From assembly GCA_964640995.1 (NCBI GenBank), contig CAZXJJ010000007.1, positions 1 through 36,570 of the forward strand: a stretch of 36,570 nucleotides of DNA, given 5' to 3'. The notes beneath the pieces were generated by a model. The model ran no database searches. It saw only the letters and a program-made list of their open reading frames with translations, and was not told the DNA's origin. Of the stretch, positions 23,309 through 33,700 are shown in pieces; position 1 is the first letter of the stretch; each line of letters opens with the position of its first letter. The stretch comes from JAAYUH01 sp964640995 (lineage in GTDB: Bacteria; Caldisericota; Caldisericia; B22-G15). Made by a program: the position numbers and the translations under genes.

Positions 23309-23337
23309 ATTTTAAACTAATTTTCTTCACTTTTCAA
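23309..23337 (-). promoter_or_regulatory. Promoter of hup
   Basis: Minus-strand TTGAAA at 23337-23332, a 17-base spacer, and TAAAAT at 23314-23309. The -35 element lies inside the last codons of gpsA, so hup can be read both alone and from the upstream operon. Confidence 0.65.
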
Positions 23338-24303
23338 AATCCTAGTCATTAAATTTCTAACTGATAGCATAGGTTCTTTATTTTCGTATATTATATAATA
23401 AACTTCATTCATAATTGGCAAATCAAGTTCTTTATTATTATCAAAAATTACCTTTGCAGTGTAAACTCCTTCAATGACTTGCCTTGTTGAAGAAAGAATC
23501 TCTTTAGGTTTAATTCCCCTTCCGATCATTTCACCAAACCATCTATTTCTTGAGAGATTTGAAAAAGATGTTGCTACAAGGTCTCCTAATCCAGAGAGTC
23601 CATAAAAGGTCTCTTCTTTTGCTCCATATTTTTTTCCAAATCTTACCATCTCTTTAAGTCCTCTTGTAATTAAAGATGCTTTTGTATTCACTCCATATCC
23701 TAAACCGTCCGATATTCCAGATGCAATTGCTAGCACATTTTTCAAACTCCCACCTAACTCAACTCCAATGCTATCTCTTGAAGTATATACTCTAAAATAC
23801 TCATTTGTCAAGAGGTTTTGAAAAGTTTCACTTAACTTTTCATCATTTGATGCTACAACAGATGATGTTGGTATTCTTAGGGCAACTTCCTTTGAAAAAT
23901 TTGGTCCCGAAAGAATAGCATAATTTTCAGTATCCAAAACTTCTTCTATAACCTCACTCATTCTTTTTCTAGTTTTCATCTCTATTCCTTTAGATGCAAT
24001 TAAAAAAATTTTGTTCCTAATTTTATTTTTATCTATGCTTAAAAGAACCTCTCTAACATGCTGTGAAGGAATAACAATAAATATGATCTCACAATTTTCA
24101 ATAACTTCATCTATATTATTAGTCAATTCAATTTCATTAGGAATTATAAATCCAGGTAAATAAAATATATTTTCTTTTGTTTCTTTTACTATTTTTAAAG
24201 TTTCTGATGAATGAAACCAAATAATTACATCAAATCTTTTTCTATATAAATGCAATCCCAGAGAAGTCCCCCAACCACCTCCACCTAAAATTCCTATTTT
24301 CAT
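23317..24303 (-). CDS. gpsA: NAD(P)-dependent glycerol-3-phosphate dehydrogenase
   Basis: A 328-residue enzyme. The nucleotide-binding motif is GILGGGGWGTSLGLHL near the N-terminus, with SKGIEM (K105), SGPNFSKEVA, and catalytic K188 in ELGGSLKNVLAIASGI. It makes sn-glycerol-3-phosphate from dihydroxyacetone phosphate for ester-linked bacterial phospholipids, the same pathway as plsC three genes upstream. It overlaps the end of der by 4 bases. Confidence 0.97.
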   Translation of the reverse strand: MKIGILGGGGWGTSLGLHLYRKRFDVIIWFHSSETLKIVKETKENIFYLPGFIIPNEIELTNNIDEVIENCEIIFIVIPSQHVREVLLSIDKNKIRNKIFLIASKGIEMKTRKRMSEVIEEVLDTENYAILSGPNFSKEVALRIPTSSVVASNDEKLSETFQNLLTNEYFRVYTSRDSIGVELGGSLKNVLAIASGISDGLGYGVNTKASLITRGLKEMVRFGKKYGAKEETFYGLSGLGDLVATSFSNLSRNRWFGEMIGRGIKPKEILSSTRQVIEGVYTAKVIFDNNKELDLPIMNEVYYIIYENKEPMLSVRNLMTRILKSEEN

Positions 24304-25616
24304 TTTGTTTTATCCTTTCTTTTTTCTTTAATTATAAAATCAATAAATACTCCTTTTAAATCAAATTTATTTCTTATTCTATCTCCTAAATATCTAATAT
24401 AATCTTTCTTTAAAAAATCCTTATCATTTACAGTAATAAAAATTTCCTTTATATTATTATTATTTATCATAACATCAAAAATTTTAAGTGCCTTTTTGCC
24501 TTTTCTTGGAGGTGGATGACTTGATACTAATTCAAATATTGTCTCTTTTATCTCACTTTGAGTTAACTCCTTTTTTATATTTTTAAAAACAATATCTATT
24601 AATTTATAAACCATGTCTAAATTTTCTTTTTTTTGAGCAGAAATCATAACTTGAGGATAAAAAAGAATTTCATTCAATCTATAGGCGACTTCATTTAAAT
24701 ATTGATCAACTTTTTTTACATTTATTAAATCTAACTTATTCATAACAAGAATCCCAGATTTTTTATTTTTAAGTATCAAACTCATCAAGTGTTCATCTGT
24801 TCTTGATACATCTTCACATGAAATTACAAATAAAACAATATCGCTTTCTTTGAGCGCCTTAATTGCTCTTAATGAAACATAAAAATCTAAATCTTTTAAA
24901 ATTCCCTTTCTAACTCCTGGAGTATCAAGAAAAATATACTCTTTATCTTTATAGTTTATTAAATGTTCAATAATATCTCTTGTTGTTCCTGGCTCACTTG
25001 AAACAATTGACCTCTCAAAATTTGAAATAGCATTTAGTAGTGTTGATTTACCAACATTTGGTTTTCCAATAATAGAAATTTTAGGAATACCTACTTCTTT
25101 CTTAACCTCTTCTTTTTCTTCAACCTTTATCTTTTCACTAATTTTTTCTATAAGTTTATCAATTCCTGTTTTTTTAATTGCAGATATTTTTATTGGTTCT
25201 CCAAAACCTAATTCTAAAAAAATATATGGTTCTTCACATGCACCACTTATATCACACTTATTTAATGCTAAAATTACCTCTTTATTTTTTTTATGTAAAG
25301 TCTTTGCAATTTTTCTGTCTTCTTCAGTTACTGTTTTTATACTTCCATCGATAAGAAAAATAACAAGATCACTCATTTCAATCGCTATTTCAACTTGCAT
25401 TTTTATTTTTTCGCTAATTTCTGTTTTTTCATCAAATGAAATACCGCCTGTATCTAAAAATGAAACTTTATTGCCATCAATTTCGCCCTCCCCATAAATA
25501 TAATCTCTTGTTGTTCCAGGTAACTCAAAAGTTACAGCTTTACTTTTTTTAATTAAGGAATTAAAAAGAGTTGATTTACCACTATTTGGTCTACCAACTA
25601 TTGCAATTTTAAACAT
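24300..25616 (-). CDS. der: Ribosome biogenesis GTPase Der (EngA)
   Basis: A 438-residue protein with two tandem GTPase domains followed by a KH-like domain. P-loops are GRPNSGKSTLFNSL (about residue 8) and GKPNVGKSTLLNAI (about residue 183). Each is followed by a switch (ELPGTTRDYIYG, EPGTTRDIIEH) and by NKCD or NKLD. The KH-like part begins near residue 350 (SSHPPPRKGKKALKIFDV). It acts in 50S ribosome assembly. It overlaps the end of ispH by 19 bases. Confidence 0.97.
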   Translation of the reverse strand: MFKIAIVGRPNSGKSTLFNSLIKKSKAVTFELPGTTRDYIYGEGEIDGNKVSFLDTGGISFDEKTEISEKIKMQVEIAIEMSDLVIFLIDGSIKTVTEEDRKIAKTLHKKNKEVILALNKCDISGACEEPYIFLELGFGEPIKISAIKKTGIDKLIEKISEKIKVEEKEEVKKEVGIPKISIIGKPNVGKSTLLNAISNFERSIVSSEPGTTRDIIEHLINYKDKEYIFLDTPGVRKGILKDLDFYVSLRAIKALKESDIVLFVISCEDVSRTDEHLMSLILKNKKSGILVMNKLDLINVKKVDQYLNEVAYRLNEILFYPQVMISAQKKENLDMVYKLIDIVFKNIKKELTQSEIKETIFELVSSHPPPRKGKKALKIFDVMINNNNIKEIFITVNDKDFLKKDYIRYLGDRIRNKFDLKGVFIDFIIKEKRKDKTK

Positions 25617-26428
25617 TTCTCTTTGACCCTTTTAATTATAGAATCTGGAGTTGATGTTCCAGAAATAATTCCAACTCTTTTTACCTTTTCAAACCATTCT
25701 AATTTGATTTCATCTTCATTTTCAATATGATATGTTTTAACAAATCTTTTTCCTATCTCATACAGCCTTTTTGTATTAGAAGAATTTTTACCACCAACAA
25801 CAAGAAGCAAATCAACCTTACTTGCAAGTTCTTTTACTTCAAATTGTCTTTTTTCGCTTTCTTTGCATATAGTATCATAAAAGTTAGCCTCTTTAATTTT
25901 ATCCTTAATTTTATTTTTAATCTTTTCATAATATTCTTCACTTTGTGTTGATTGAATAATAACACTAACTTTACCTTCAATATTTGGAATCTCATCACCC
26001 TCATCAATTACAAATGTTTTTTCACTTTTTAAATTGGAAAATAAAAATATTATTTCTTGGTGATTTTTTTCGCCAATTATAAATAAATAGTCTCCTTTTT
26101 GAAGAACTTTTTTTCCAATACTTAAAGATTTTATTACAAGAGGACACGTAGCATCAATTATTCTTAAATTTTTTTTATTTGCTAATTCAAAATCTTCAAG
26201 ACTTAATCCATGAGCAGGAATTATATAGGTGCTACCATCAGGTATCTCTTTTATATCTTTAACAACAACTAAACCATCTTTCTGTAACTCTAAATTAACA
26301 TCTCTATTATGAACAAGTTCTTTATTTATATAAACATTTATACCTTTATTAAGTTCTCTTTTTACAAGATTATAAGCTCTTTTAACACCACTGCAAAAAC
26401 CCAGAAACCTACCTTCTATTATTTCCAT
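25598..26428 (-). CDS. ispH: 4-hydroxy-3-methylbut-2-enyl diphosphate reductase
   Basis: A 276-residue enzyme of the methylerythritol phosphate pathway. The three Fe-S cysteines are C12 (GFCSGVKRA), C95 (IDATCPLV) and C188 (YDTICKESEKRQ). Conserved histidines include H40 (VHN) and H73 (PAHG), and the C-terminal motif GTSTPDSII is present. It makes IPP and DMAPP. Unlike many Clostridia it is not fused to ribosomal protein S1. It follows plsC by 2 bases. Its Fe-S cluster makes it sensitive to oxygen, like several other enzymes in the window. Confidence 0.96.
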   Translation of the reverse strand: MEIIEGRFLGFCSGVKRAYNLVKRELNKGINVYINKELVHNRDVNLELQKDGLVVVKDIKEIPDGSTYIIPAHGLSLEDFELANKKNLRIIDATCPLVIKSLSIGKKVLQKGDYLFIIGEKNHQEIIFLFSNLKSEKTFVIDEGDEIPNIEGKVSVIIQSTQSEEYYEKIKNKIKDKIKEANFYDTICKESEKRQFEVKELASKVDLLLVVGGKNSSNTKRLYEIGKRFVKTYHIENEDEIKLEWFEKVKRVGIISGTSTPDSIIKRVKEKCLKLQ

Positions 26429-26430
26429 TT

Positions 26431-27078
26431 TTAAAATTCCTCTTTTAATCTCTCAATGAAGAGTTTTTTTAGTTCTTCAGTATATTCATTAAGTGTCTCA
26501 GAATTAAATTCTTGATTTAAATATTTATCTGGAAAAAGTGGTGGATAAATTTTACTTCTAATTATTGTAAAAAATTTTGGAAATTTACTTTTTTTTGGAA
26601 ATGCATCAAAACTCCCTTTAATCAAAATCATTTGAATTGGAGAGTTGGTTTTTAATGAGAAGAAATTTGCTCCAGAATGAAAATTTTCTTCTTGAAATTT
26701 CCCATCAGGACTTCTTGTTGCCTCTGGAAAAATTCCCAAATTCTCATTTTTGCTTAAATAATACATTCCAAGTTTAATAACATTTCTATCGAGTTTTTCT
26801 CTTTTAACAGGAATAATTTCCATAAATTCTAAAAATTTCTTAAGAAATCCCTTAAACACTTCTTCTTTTGCTAGAAAATGTATAAATTTATTAGGTTTAA
26901 GAGAGATAGCCATAATTAAGAAATCAAACCATGAATTGTGATTTGCAACAAAAATTATTCTACCACCTTTAAGTTCATTTTCTTTACCATAAACTTTAAA
27001 AAAGAAGAATAATTTAAATAATAAATATGCAATAATATAAAGAAGAACATATACAACTTTTCTTAAAAAATTCTTCAT
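26431..27078 (-). CDS. plsC: 1-acyl-sn-glycerol-3-phosphate acyltransferase
   Basis: A 215-residue membrane-bound acyltransferase. It has a hydrophobic N-terminal segment (about 8-28), the catalytic HX4D motif NHNSWFD (H47, D52), and the substrate motif FPEATRSPDG (about 117-126). It converts lysophosphatidic acid to phosphatidic acid on the cytoplasmic side. It overlaps cmk by 4 bases and belongs to the cmk-plsC-ispH-der-gpsA run. Confidence 0.94.
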   Translation of the reverse strand: MKNFLRKVVYVLLYIIAYLLFKLFFFFKVYGKENELKGGRIIFVANHNSWFDFLIMAISLKPNKFIHFLAKEEVFKGFLKKFLEFMEIIPVKREKLDRNVIKLGMYYLSKNENLGIFPEATRSPDGKFQEENFHSGANFFSLKTNSPIQMILIKGSFDAFPKKSKFPKFFTIIRSKIYPPLFPDKYLNQEFNSETLNEYTEELKKLFIERLKEEF

Positions 27079-27689
27079 ATTAAACCTCTTTTTTTTAATT
27101 CATTTAAAACAATATTCAATGTCTCTTCCTTTAAAAGATTTGTATTATCAATTATTAAAGCATCTTTAGCAGGTTTTAAAGGTGAAATTTTTCTTGAACT
27201 ATCTCTTGTATCTCTTTTAGAAAGTTCTTCCTCAATTTTATCAGGAGAGAAACCTTTCTCAAGAAGTTGCTTTATTCTTCTTTTTTTTCTCTCTTCTTCA
27301 TCAGCAGTTAAAAATATTTTTAAATCAGCATTTTTAAAAACAACTGTTCCGATGTCTCTTCCAGCAACTACCAAACTTCCCCTTTTCGCTAAATTTCTTA
27401 AATAATCATTAACAACTATTCTTACAAATTTATTTGTTGAAATCTTTGAGCTCATTTCAGAAACTTCTGGTGAATAAAGTTCGATGTTGTCCTCGAAGTT
27501 ATTAAAAATTTCCTCCCAATTTTTAGATTTGAGAAATTTTTTTAAATCCCCATTTTCAACTTTATATAGATATGCAACAATTCTATATAGTTTTCCTGAA
27601 TCTATAAATTTAATTCCAAGAACGCTTGACAAGTTTTTTCCTAATCTAGTTTTACCTGATGCAGATGGTCCATCAACTGCAATTATCAT
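27075..27689 (-). CDS. cmk: Cytidylate kinase
   Basis: A 204-residue nucleoside monophosphate kinase: P-loop VDGPSASGKTRLGKNL, VAGRDIGTVVFKNADLKIFL, and the lid region RDTRDSSRKISPLKPAKDA with LIIDNT near the end. It phosphorylates CMP and dCMP. It is slightly shorter than the usual 215-230 residues, with the difference in the middle insert. The gene follows cobA by 2 bases. Confidence 0.95.
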   Translation of the reverse strand: MIIAVDGPSASGKTRLGKNLSSVLGIKFIDSGKLYRIVAYLYKVENGDLKKFLKSKNWEEIFNNFEDNIELYSPEVSEMSSKISTNKFVRIVVNDYLRNLAKRGSLVVAGRDIGTVVFKNADLKIFLTADEEERKKRRIKQLLEKGFSPDKIEEELSKRDTRDSSRKISPLKPAKDALIIDNTNLLKEETLNIVLNELKKRGLI

Positions 27690-27691
27690 AT

Positions 27692-28273
27692 TTAATATTC
27701 AATTCCTCTTCTTCCACTAATTCCTTTATTAAAAGGATGTTTTATCATCTTAAATTCAGTTACATAATCACTTATTTCTATCACCTCTTTTGGAGCATCT
27801 CTTCCAGTTAATATAAGTTCAAGTTTTTCTGGTTTACTTTTAACAAATTCTAAAAATTCACTCATAGGTAACATATTATATTTTAATACAAGATTTATTT
27901 CATCAAGAACAAGAATATCTACTAATTTTGAAATTTCTTTTGTTTTTTCAAACGCCATTCTTACATGTTTTAAATCTTCTTCATTTGGATTTTTAAAATC
28001 AATAAAACAAACTTTACATGTAAAATCACATTTTTCAAAACCTTGTTTTATCATTGATGATTTTGGACAATCTCTTCCAAAATGGTAAAATATTACATCA
28101 GGATATAATTTGTATAAAAAAAACAATTCTCCATAATAACTAATTCCTTTTAGAAATTGTATAAATCCAATTTTATAGTGATGACCAAGAGCTCTGATTA
28201 TCAATCCTATACTTGATGTAGTTTTTCCTTTTCCATCTCCAGTATAGCAGTGAATTAAACCCAATTCATTCAT
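27692..28273 (-). CDS. cobO: Cob(I)yrinic acid a,c-diamide / cobalamin adenosyltransferase (CobA/BtuR type)
   Basis: A 193-residue P-loop enzyme with the family opening IHCYTGDGKGKTTSSIGL, then IGFIQFLKG, LVDILVLDEINLVLKYN and ELILTGRDAP. It transfers adenosyl to cob(I)alamin or corrinoid precursors, producing coenzyme B12. Middle cysteines (CDFTCKVC) are extra compared with the E. coli enzyme and could bind metal. It starts on the stop codon of the helicase gene (TAATG overlap). Together with mce at 8326 it suggests B12-dependent methylmalonyl-CoA chemistry in this organism. Confidence 0.93.
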   Translation of the reverse strand: MNELGLIHCYTGDGKGKTTSSIGLIIRALGHHYKIGFIQFLKGISYYGELFFLYKLYPDVIFYHFGRDCPKSSMIKQGFEKCDFTCKVCFIDFKNPNEEDLKHVRMAFEKTKEISKLVDILVLDEINLVLKYNMLPMSEFLEFVKSKPEKLELILTGRDAPKEVIEISDYVTEFKMIKHPFNKGISGRRGIEY

Positions 28274-30387
28274 TATTCACCTCTTTTAATTTTTGAATAT
28301 TTAATTGATAATTTTTTTATGTCTCCACTTCCAAAATCAACAACTATATATGGATTTACCATATCATATACTATATCTATTATTTTTCCGTAACCAAACT
28401 CATCATGATAAATTATCTCATTTTTGTTAAATTTAAGGTCTAAATTTTCCCTTAAATTTTCATTAAATAAAATTTTTTTATTTTCTTCAACTTCACATAA
28501 GTGTTCAAAATATTTTGTGGGTATTTCCCTTATAAATCTTGATATATCTGGAAAATCAGGTATACCTTTTCTAGTTCTTCTTAAACTATATGTAAAATAA
28601 AGTTCCTCTTTTGCCCTTGTCATTGCAACATAAAAAAGCCTTCTCTCTTCTTCAATATCATCTTTTGACAAAAGAGATTTAAAATGTGGGAAAAGACCAT
28701 CTTCTAAACCTACAATAAAAACTGTATGAAATTCAAGACCCTTTGCAGAATGAACTGTCATAAGAGTTATTTTCTCTGAAGAATCTATAGTATCAACATC
28801 ACTTATCAAAGAGATATATTGAAGAAAATCCTCAAAATTTTTACTTTGAGTTCTCTCATAAAATTCTTTAATAATATTTAAAAATTCATATATGTTTTCT
28901 TTTCTCTCTTCATCAAGTTCTTCTAATAAATTTGTATCAGAAAGAATTGAATCTATTAAAGAGAAAATATCGTTCTTTTTTTCTTTCCAACTTTTATAAT
29001 TATTAATAAATCTATTTAAACCCTCTTCTATTTTTTTATTTTTTATATCAGAAATTACATTTTCAATAGTCTCTTCAAGAGCAAATCCTTCTTCTAAATA
29101 TCTCTTAATTTTCCCAATAGTTTTTTCGCCAATTCCAATTTTTGGAAAATTAAAAACTCTTTCAAGAGATAAAAAATCTTTTTCATTTGAAATTATCCTT
29201 AAATATGAAATTATATCTTTTATCTCTTTTCTTTGATAAAATTTAATACCACCAACAAGTCTATACGGTATGTTTTTTAAAATTAAAAAATCTTCAAAAT
29301 TTCTTGATTGAGCATTTGTTCTATATAATATAGCAATTTCACTTGGCTTAACCCCTAAATTTATTAATTCTTCTATTTTATTAACAACAAATCTTGACTC
29401 ATCTATTTCATTTAGAGCTGAATAGAGTTTAATTTTGTTTCCACCATCTTTAATTGCAAAAAGTGGTTTTTCTTCTCTTTTCTTATTGTTTGAGATCAAT
29501 TCTTTTGCTGCATTAACAATAAGTTCTCTACTTCGATAATTTTCAGAAAGATAAACTACTTTAACATCTTCAAAGTCATCTTTGAATGAAAGCATAAGTT
29601 CTGAACTTGAACCTCTAAACCTATAAATACTTTGATCATCATCTCCTACAACAAAAATATTTTTGTTGTATTTTGTCAATGCTTTTAAAAGTTTATGCTG
29701 TGATGGATTTATATCTTGATATTCATCAACAAGAATAAATTTGAATTTTTCAGAATATACTCTTGATAAAATATCATTTGTGTTTAGAAGTTTAGTTACA
29801 AAATTTATCAAATCATCAAAATCAAGCATATTGCCAAATTTTTTAATCTCTTCATATCTTAAAAAGATTTTTCTTAACACATCTTCATAATTATCTTTCG
29901 GTTTAAAATTTTCAACAAAATATCCTCTTGATTTAATGTATGAGATCTTATTAAAAATGTCTTGAGGAACAAAATAATTTTTAGATAGATCTAAAATTTT
30001 AATTGCCTCTTCTGTTATTTTAACTGAATCCTCTTCATCGATTATAGAAAAGTTTTTGCTATATCCTAAATGATGAATCTCATCTCTTAATATTCTTGCA
30101 CAAATTGAATGAAATGTACCTATCCACATAAAATCTATGTTTCTATTTAAAAGATCTTTTACTCTATATTTCATTTCTTCTGCTGCTTTATTTGTAAATG
30201 TTACTGCTAATATATTTTTTGGATTTATTTTTAACTCTTCAATCAAATATGCAACTCTAAATGTGAGTGTTTTTGTTTTTCCGCTTCCTGCACCAGCAAA
30301 CACAAGAAGAGGTCCTTCTGTATGAAGAACTGCCTCTTTTTGATTCTCATTTAGTTCTTTTTCTATTAAATTTCTAATTATTCCCAT
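28273..30387 (-). CDS. pcrA: ATP-dependent DNA helicase UvrD/PcrA family
   Basis: The SF1A helicase is about 704 residues from the ATG at 30387. Q-motif and Walker A are near the start (LNENQKEAV; VFAGAGSGKTKT), with FTNKAAEEM, motif II VDEYQDINPSQ, VGDDDQSIYRFRG, motif V MTVHSAKGLEFHTVFIVGLE and motif VI FYVAMTRAKEEL. It unwinds DNA 3' to 5' in repair and rolling-circle replication. The C-terminal tail holds a Tudor-like PcrA segment (YGKIIDIVYDM). An in-frame TTG at 30396 is less likely as start. There is no Shine-Dalgarno. A TATACT at 30406-30401 lies 13 bases before the ATG, again implying a very short leader. Confidence 0.95.
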   Translation of the reverse strand: MGIIRNLIEKELNENQKEAVLHTEGPLLVFAGAGSGKTKTLTFRVAYLIEELKINPKNILAVTFTNKAAEEMKYRVKDLLNRNIDFMWIGTFHSICARILRDEIHHLGYSKNFSIIDEEDSVKITEEAIKILDLSKNYFVPQDIFNKISYIKSRGYFVENFKPKDNYEDVLRKIFLRYEEIKKFGNMLDFDDLINFVTKLLNTNDILSRVYSEKFKFILVDEYQDINPSQHKLLKALTKYNKNIFVVGDDDQSIYRFRGSSSELMLSFKDDFEDVKVVYLSENYRSRELIVNAAKELISNNKKREEKPLFAIKDGGNKIKLYSALNEIDESRFVVNKIEELINLGVKPSEIAILYRTNAQSRNFEDFLILKNIPYRLVGGIKFYQRKEIKDIISYLRIISNEKDFLSLERVFNFPKIGIGEKTIGKIKRYLEEGFALEETIENVISDIKNKKIEEGLNRFINNYKSWKEKKNDIFSLIDSILSDTNLLEELDEERKENIYEFLNIIKEFYERTQSKNFEDFLQYISLISDVDTIDSSEKITLMTVHSAKGLEFHTVFIVGLEDGLFPHFKSLLSKDDIEEERRLFYVAMTRAKEELYFTYSLRRTRKGIPDFPDISRFIREIPTKYFEHLCEVEENKKILFNENLRENLDLKFNKNEIIYHDEFGYGKIIDIVYDMVNPYIVVDFGSGDIKKLSIKYSKIKRGE

Positions 30388-30512
30388 AAATACCAAAATA
30401 AGTATATCATAACAAAAAATATTAAACTTATTTATATAAAATATAGTTTTAGGAGAAAAATATATAAAATTTAAAATTTAATTGAATTTAATTAATTCTT
30501 TAATTCCTTTAT
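30388..30512. other. AT-rich intergenic region between pcrA and the lysine-rich gene
   Basis: A 125-base gap. Nearest to pcrA it holds the TATACT -10 candidate. The remainder is runs of A and T with no hairpin, repeat or small reading frame I can support. Confidence 0.4.
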
Positions 30513-30659
30513 TTAGCCCTCTTTCTTTTTAGTCTTACACCCACTCCTTTTTGTTGTTTTCTTTTCTTTCTTTTCTACCTTTTTTGTTTCTTTTGCTTTT
30601 GATTCAACTTTTTTTGTTGTCTTTTTTGTTTCTTTTTTTACTGCCTTTCTTGGTGACAT
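30513..30659 (-). CDS. Small lysine-rich basic protein (48 residues)
   Basis: The ATG at 30659-30657 is preceded by a textbook Shine-Dalgarno (AAGGAGGTAAAA), and the frame stays open to a TAA at 30515-30513. The product begins MSPRKAVKKETKKTTKKV and has 20 Lys and 2 Arg in 48 residues. It has no aromatic residue, a single Cys near the C-terminus (GCK), and an end rich in KKK. The composition resembles histone H1-type tails and the small basic nucleoid or ribosome-associated proteins of bacteria. It could bind DNA, RNA or polyphosphate. No named family is recognised. A gene this simple could be a chance open frame in purine-rich DNA, but the strong ribosome site argues for it. Confidence 0.7.
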   Translation of the reverse strand: MSPRKAVKKETKKTTKKVESKAKETKKVEKKEKKTTKRSGCKTKKKEG

Positions 30660-30723
30660 TTTTACCTCCTTAATTTTTGAAATATTTTTTTAAATTTAAT
30701 ATATTTTTTAAAAAAATCAATAT

Positions 30724-33700
30724 TTATGGAATAACTTTCCCCCAATTTTGTGCTAAAACAATCAAATCTATACCATTAATTATTAAATCACCATTGAAAT
30801 CACAATTTGGATTCCAATTTGGATCTTGTGGAGTTGAACCAAATGCTTGCATTAGAAGAATTAAGTCTAAACCATTTACAATTTTATCTCCATTTACATC
30901 ACCTTTTACACCACCTGATGGAGAAATTTTTATATTATTAGTATAAACTTTACATGGTATATAATTAGGAACAGTGTTATACAGATTTAGATTTGCAATT
31001 TTTAATGTTAACTCACCTTCTTTTGTACTTCTAAATGTAATTGTAAATAAGTTCCCATTTCCGCTAACTCCCTTTATCTGAGGTCTAACTAATTGTAAAA
31101 TCAAATAACCTTCAAGATTATATACTTTAAATGAAATTATTGGTGTTATATTATCACCAAACGTAAAACTTCCTGGTTTAATTTCTTCGACTTGAATTAA
31201 TTCTGGATCAAAAATAATGTACATACTTAATGAAACTAAATTAGTTACATTATTGATATTGATATCAACATTAAATTGTTCTCCGTTTGTTATGTTAACT
31301 TGTGAAGGTAGTATTGTAATATTTGTTAAACCTTCATCAAAAACAGAGACAATTAAATTTTGTGCTCTAACTTTTCCACCACTTTCGCCTCTTACAACAA
31401 ATTTATAAGTTCCTGAATTTATATTTGTAGGAAATTCAATTTTTAAATATGATGTATCAATAACATAAGGCATAGTTTCAGGCGAAAAACTATATTTTAA
31501 ACCTTGTGGCATTGTAGCATCTTGAATTTCAAGTTTTAAATTAACATTATCTTTGAATATATTGTCTCTCTTTACTTTTACAATATAAAACAATGTACCA
31601 CCTTTGGTCACATTTCTTTCAAGTGGTGGTTCAACTTCGATTTTAAAATCTCCAGTAGGTTTAACCAAAACATTCAAATTTATTGTTGTTGTGAAACTTT
31701 TACCTCCACCTTTTCCCACAAGGTTTAAAAGATATGAATTTGCCGGTGTAGATTCAAAAGTTGTAATTGTTAAAGTTGATGTTTGTCCTGGGTATATCTC
31801 TAATGGTGAAAATCTAACTTCACTATTTGGTGGAGGGTTAAGTATAGTTAATTTCACTTTTGCATTGAATCCACCAATTCCATCTAAAGAAATTCTAAAT
31901 ATTCCAGTTTCACCCTGATAAACACTATTTAAAATATTTGATACATTTAGAACAAATGAGCCCTCAACTTGTGGTTTTACAACAAGAGTTATATCTTTTG
32001 TTCTTGATATAGAAGCACTAACTCCTTTTATTCTTAAAGTGTAAGATTGAGGAATTGTTGCCAAAATTGCTCTAACTGTTAATTTTGAATTAGGTGTTGA
32101 GGAAGAAATTGTTTGAGGGTTAAATTCATATTGAATACCTGGAGGAGGGCTTTCTATTGAAAGAGTTATTGATCCAGTGAAGCCTCCATATGGAGTAAAG
32201 GAAACATTAAATACAAATTCATCATCACCTATATAAATTTCACCTTTATCTGGATTAATATTTAATGAAAAATATGGCTCAACATTTACAGAAAGTCTTA
32301 TATTTCTTGATCTTCTTGATATCAAACTTTTTGCAACAACTTTCATATTGTAAGTTCCAGCACTTACTCCTTCTGGAATATTAATTTTTAAAGTAGAAGT
32401 TTTAACTTCATTTGTTAAAACTTGTGGTTCGAATTTATAAATTAAATTTGATGGTGCATTTTCAAGGAATAGTTCAACACTTCCAGAGAAATTGTTAAAT
32501 GGAGTAATATTTATAGTATATGCAATTTCTCCACCAACATAAGTTAATTGACTATCAGGTGAAACATTCATATCAAAATCATTTTCAAAAAAAGCATAAA
32601 GATAATGATCTTGTGAAACAATAAAAATTCCACCTTCTGCAATTGCGGGTGATGATTGAACCTCACCTTGTGTTGCATATTCCCATAATTTCTGTCCTGT
32701 TCTTCTGTTTAATCCATAAATTTTCTTATCATTTGATCCAAAATAGATGTAATTTCCAGAAATTGCAGCTGAACTTTCAATTTTACCTCCAGTTTGAAGT
32801 GGAAATCCACCTCTGATAGTTCCAGTTGACTTATCAATCGAATAGAATCTTCCTATTTCATCACCAATATAAATTGAGTCATCACCAATAGAAGCTGTTG
32901 CAGAAAAGTGACCATTGGTTGAAAACTCTCTTACAAAAGAAAGAAGTGTTGTTAAAAATACTATTTTTCCATTTTCAAATGAATATTGAGATTTTACAGG
33001 TATATAAAGATAGTTTCCATCAGTTGAAATTGATGAATAATTTTGAAAAGCAGTTATACCTGTTGGTTTATAAGGCGAAATAGGAGATGCACCACTTAAA
33101 ATATCTATAGCATAAACAAAACCATTAAAAGTTAAAACATATATTGAACCACCAAGATAACATGGCGATCCTTTAACTCCATTGTTTGATAATGGAAATC
33201 TCCAAATTAATCCACCTGTATCTGGATCTAATGCATAAACATAAGATTCAAGACCATTTGTAGCAAAAACTATTCTATTCTCTGCAACAATTGGAGAACC
33301 TTCCGCTTGTCCTCTAAAAATTGTTGGTTGATTTGCATCTGAAAATTCCCAAATTTTTTCACCAGTTAAAGCATTTATTGCATATATACCACTGTTCTTA
33401 TTTACATCTCCTCCAGAACATACATAAATTTTGCCATTAAAATAAAGTGGAGAACTATTAATAATATTAGGTGTTTGAAATACCCACTTTGGTTGCCAAT
33501 TTCCGCCATTAACAACTACACTTTTTGCATCATTAGTACTAAAGGCATAAACTTTTCCTTGTGCATCGCCTACATAAACATATCCATTAGCAACAATAGG
33601 AGATGACTTTGAGTTTGTAGATAACTCACTTTTTGCAACTGGGTCATCAGATTTCGGTAGTTTATTTGGGTCAACTTCAATATCTGCAAAACCAGTGTGT

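Noticed and set aside
30660..30723. Possible terminator after the dockerin gene
   Set aside because: The stretch is A/T runs with short chance inverted repeats only. No GC-containing stem is present, so I do not call it.
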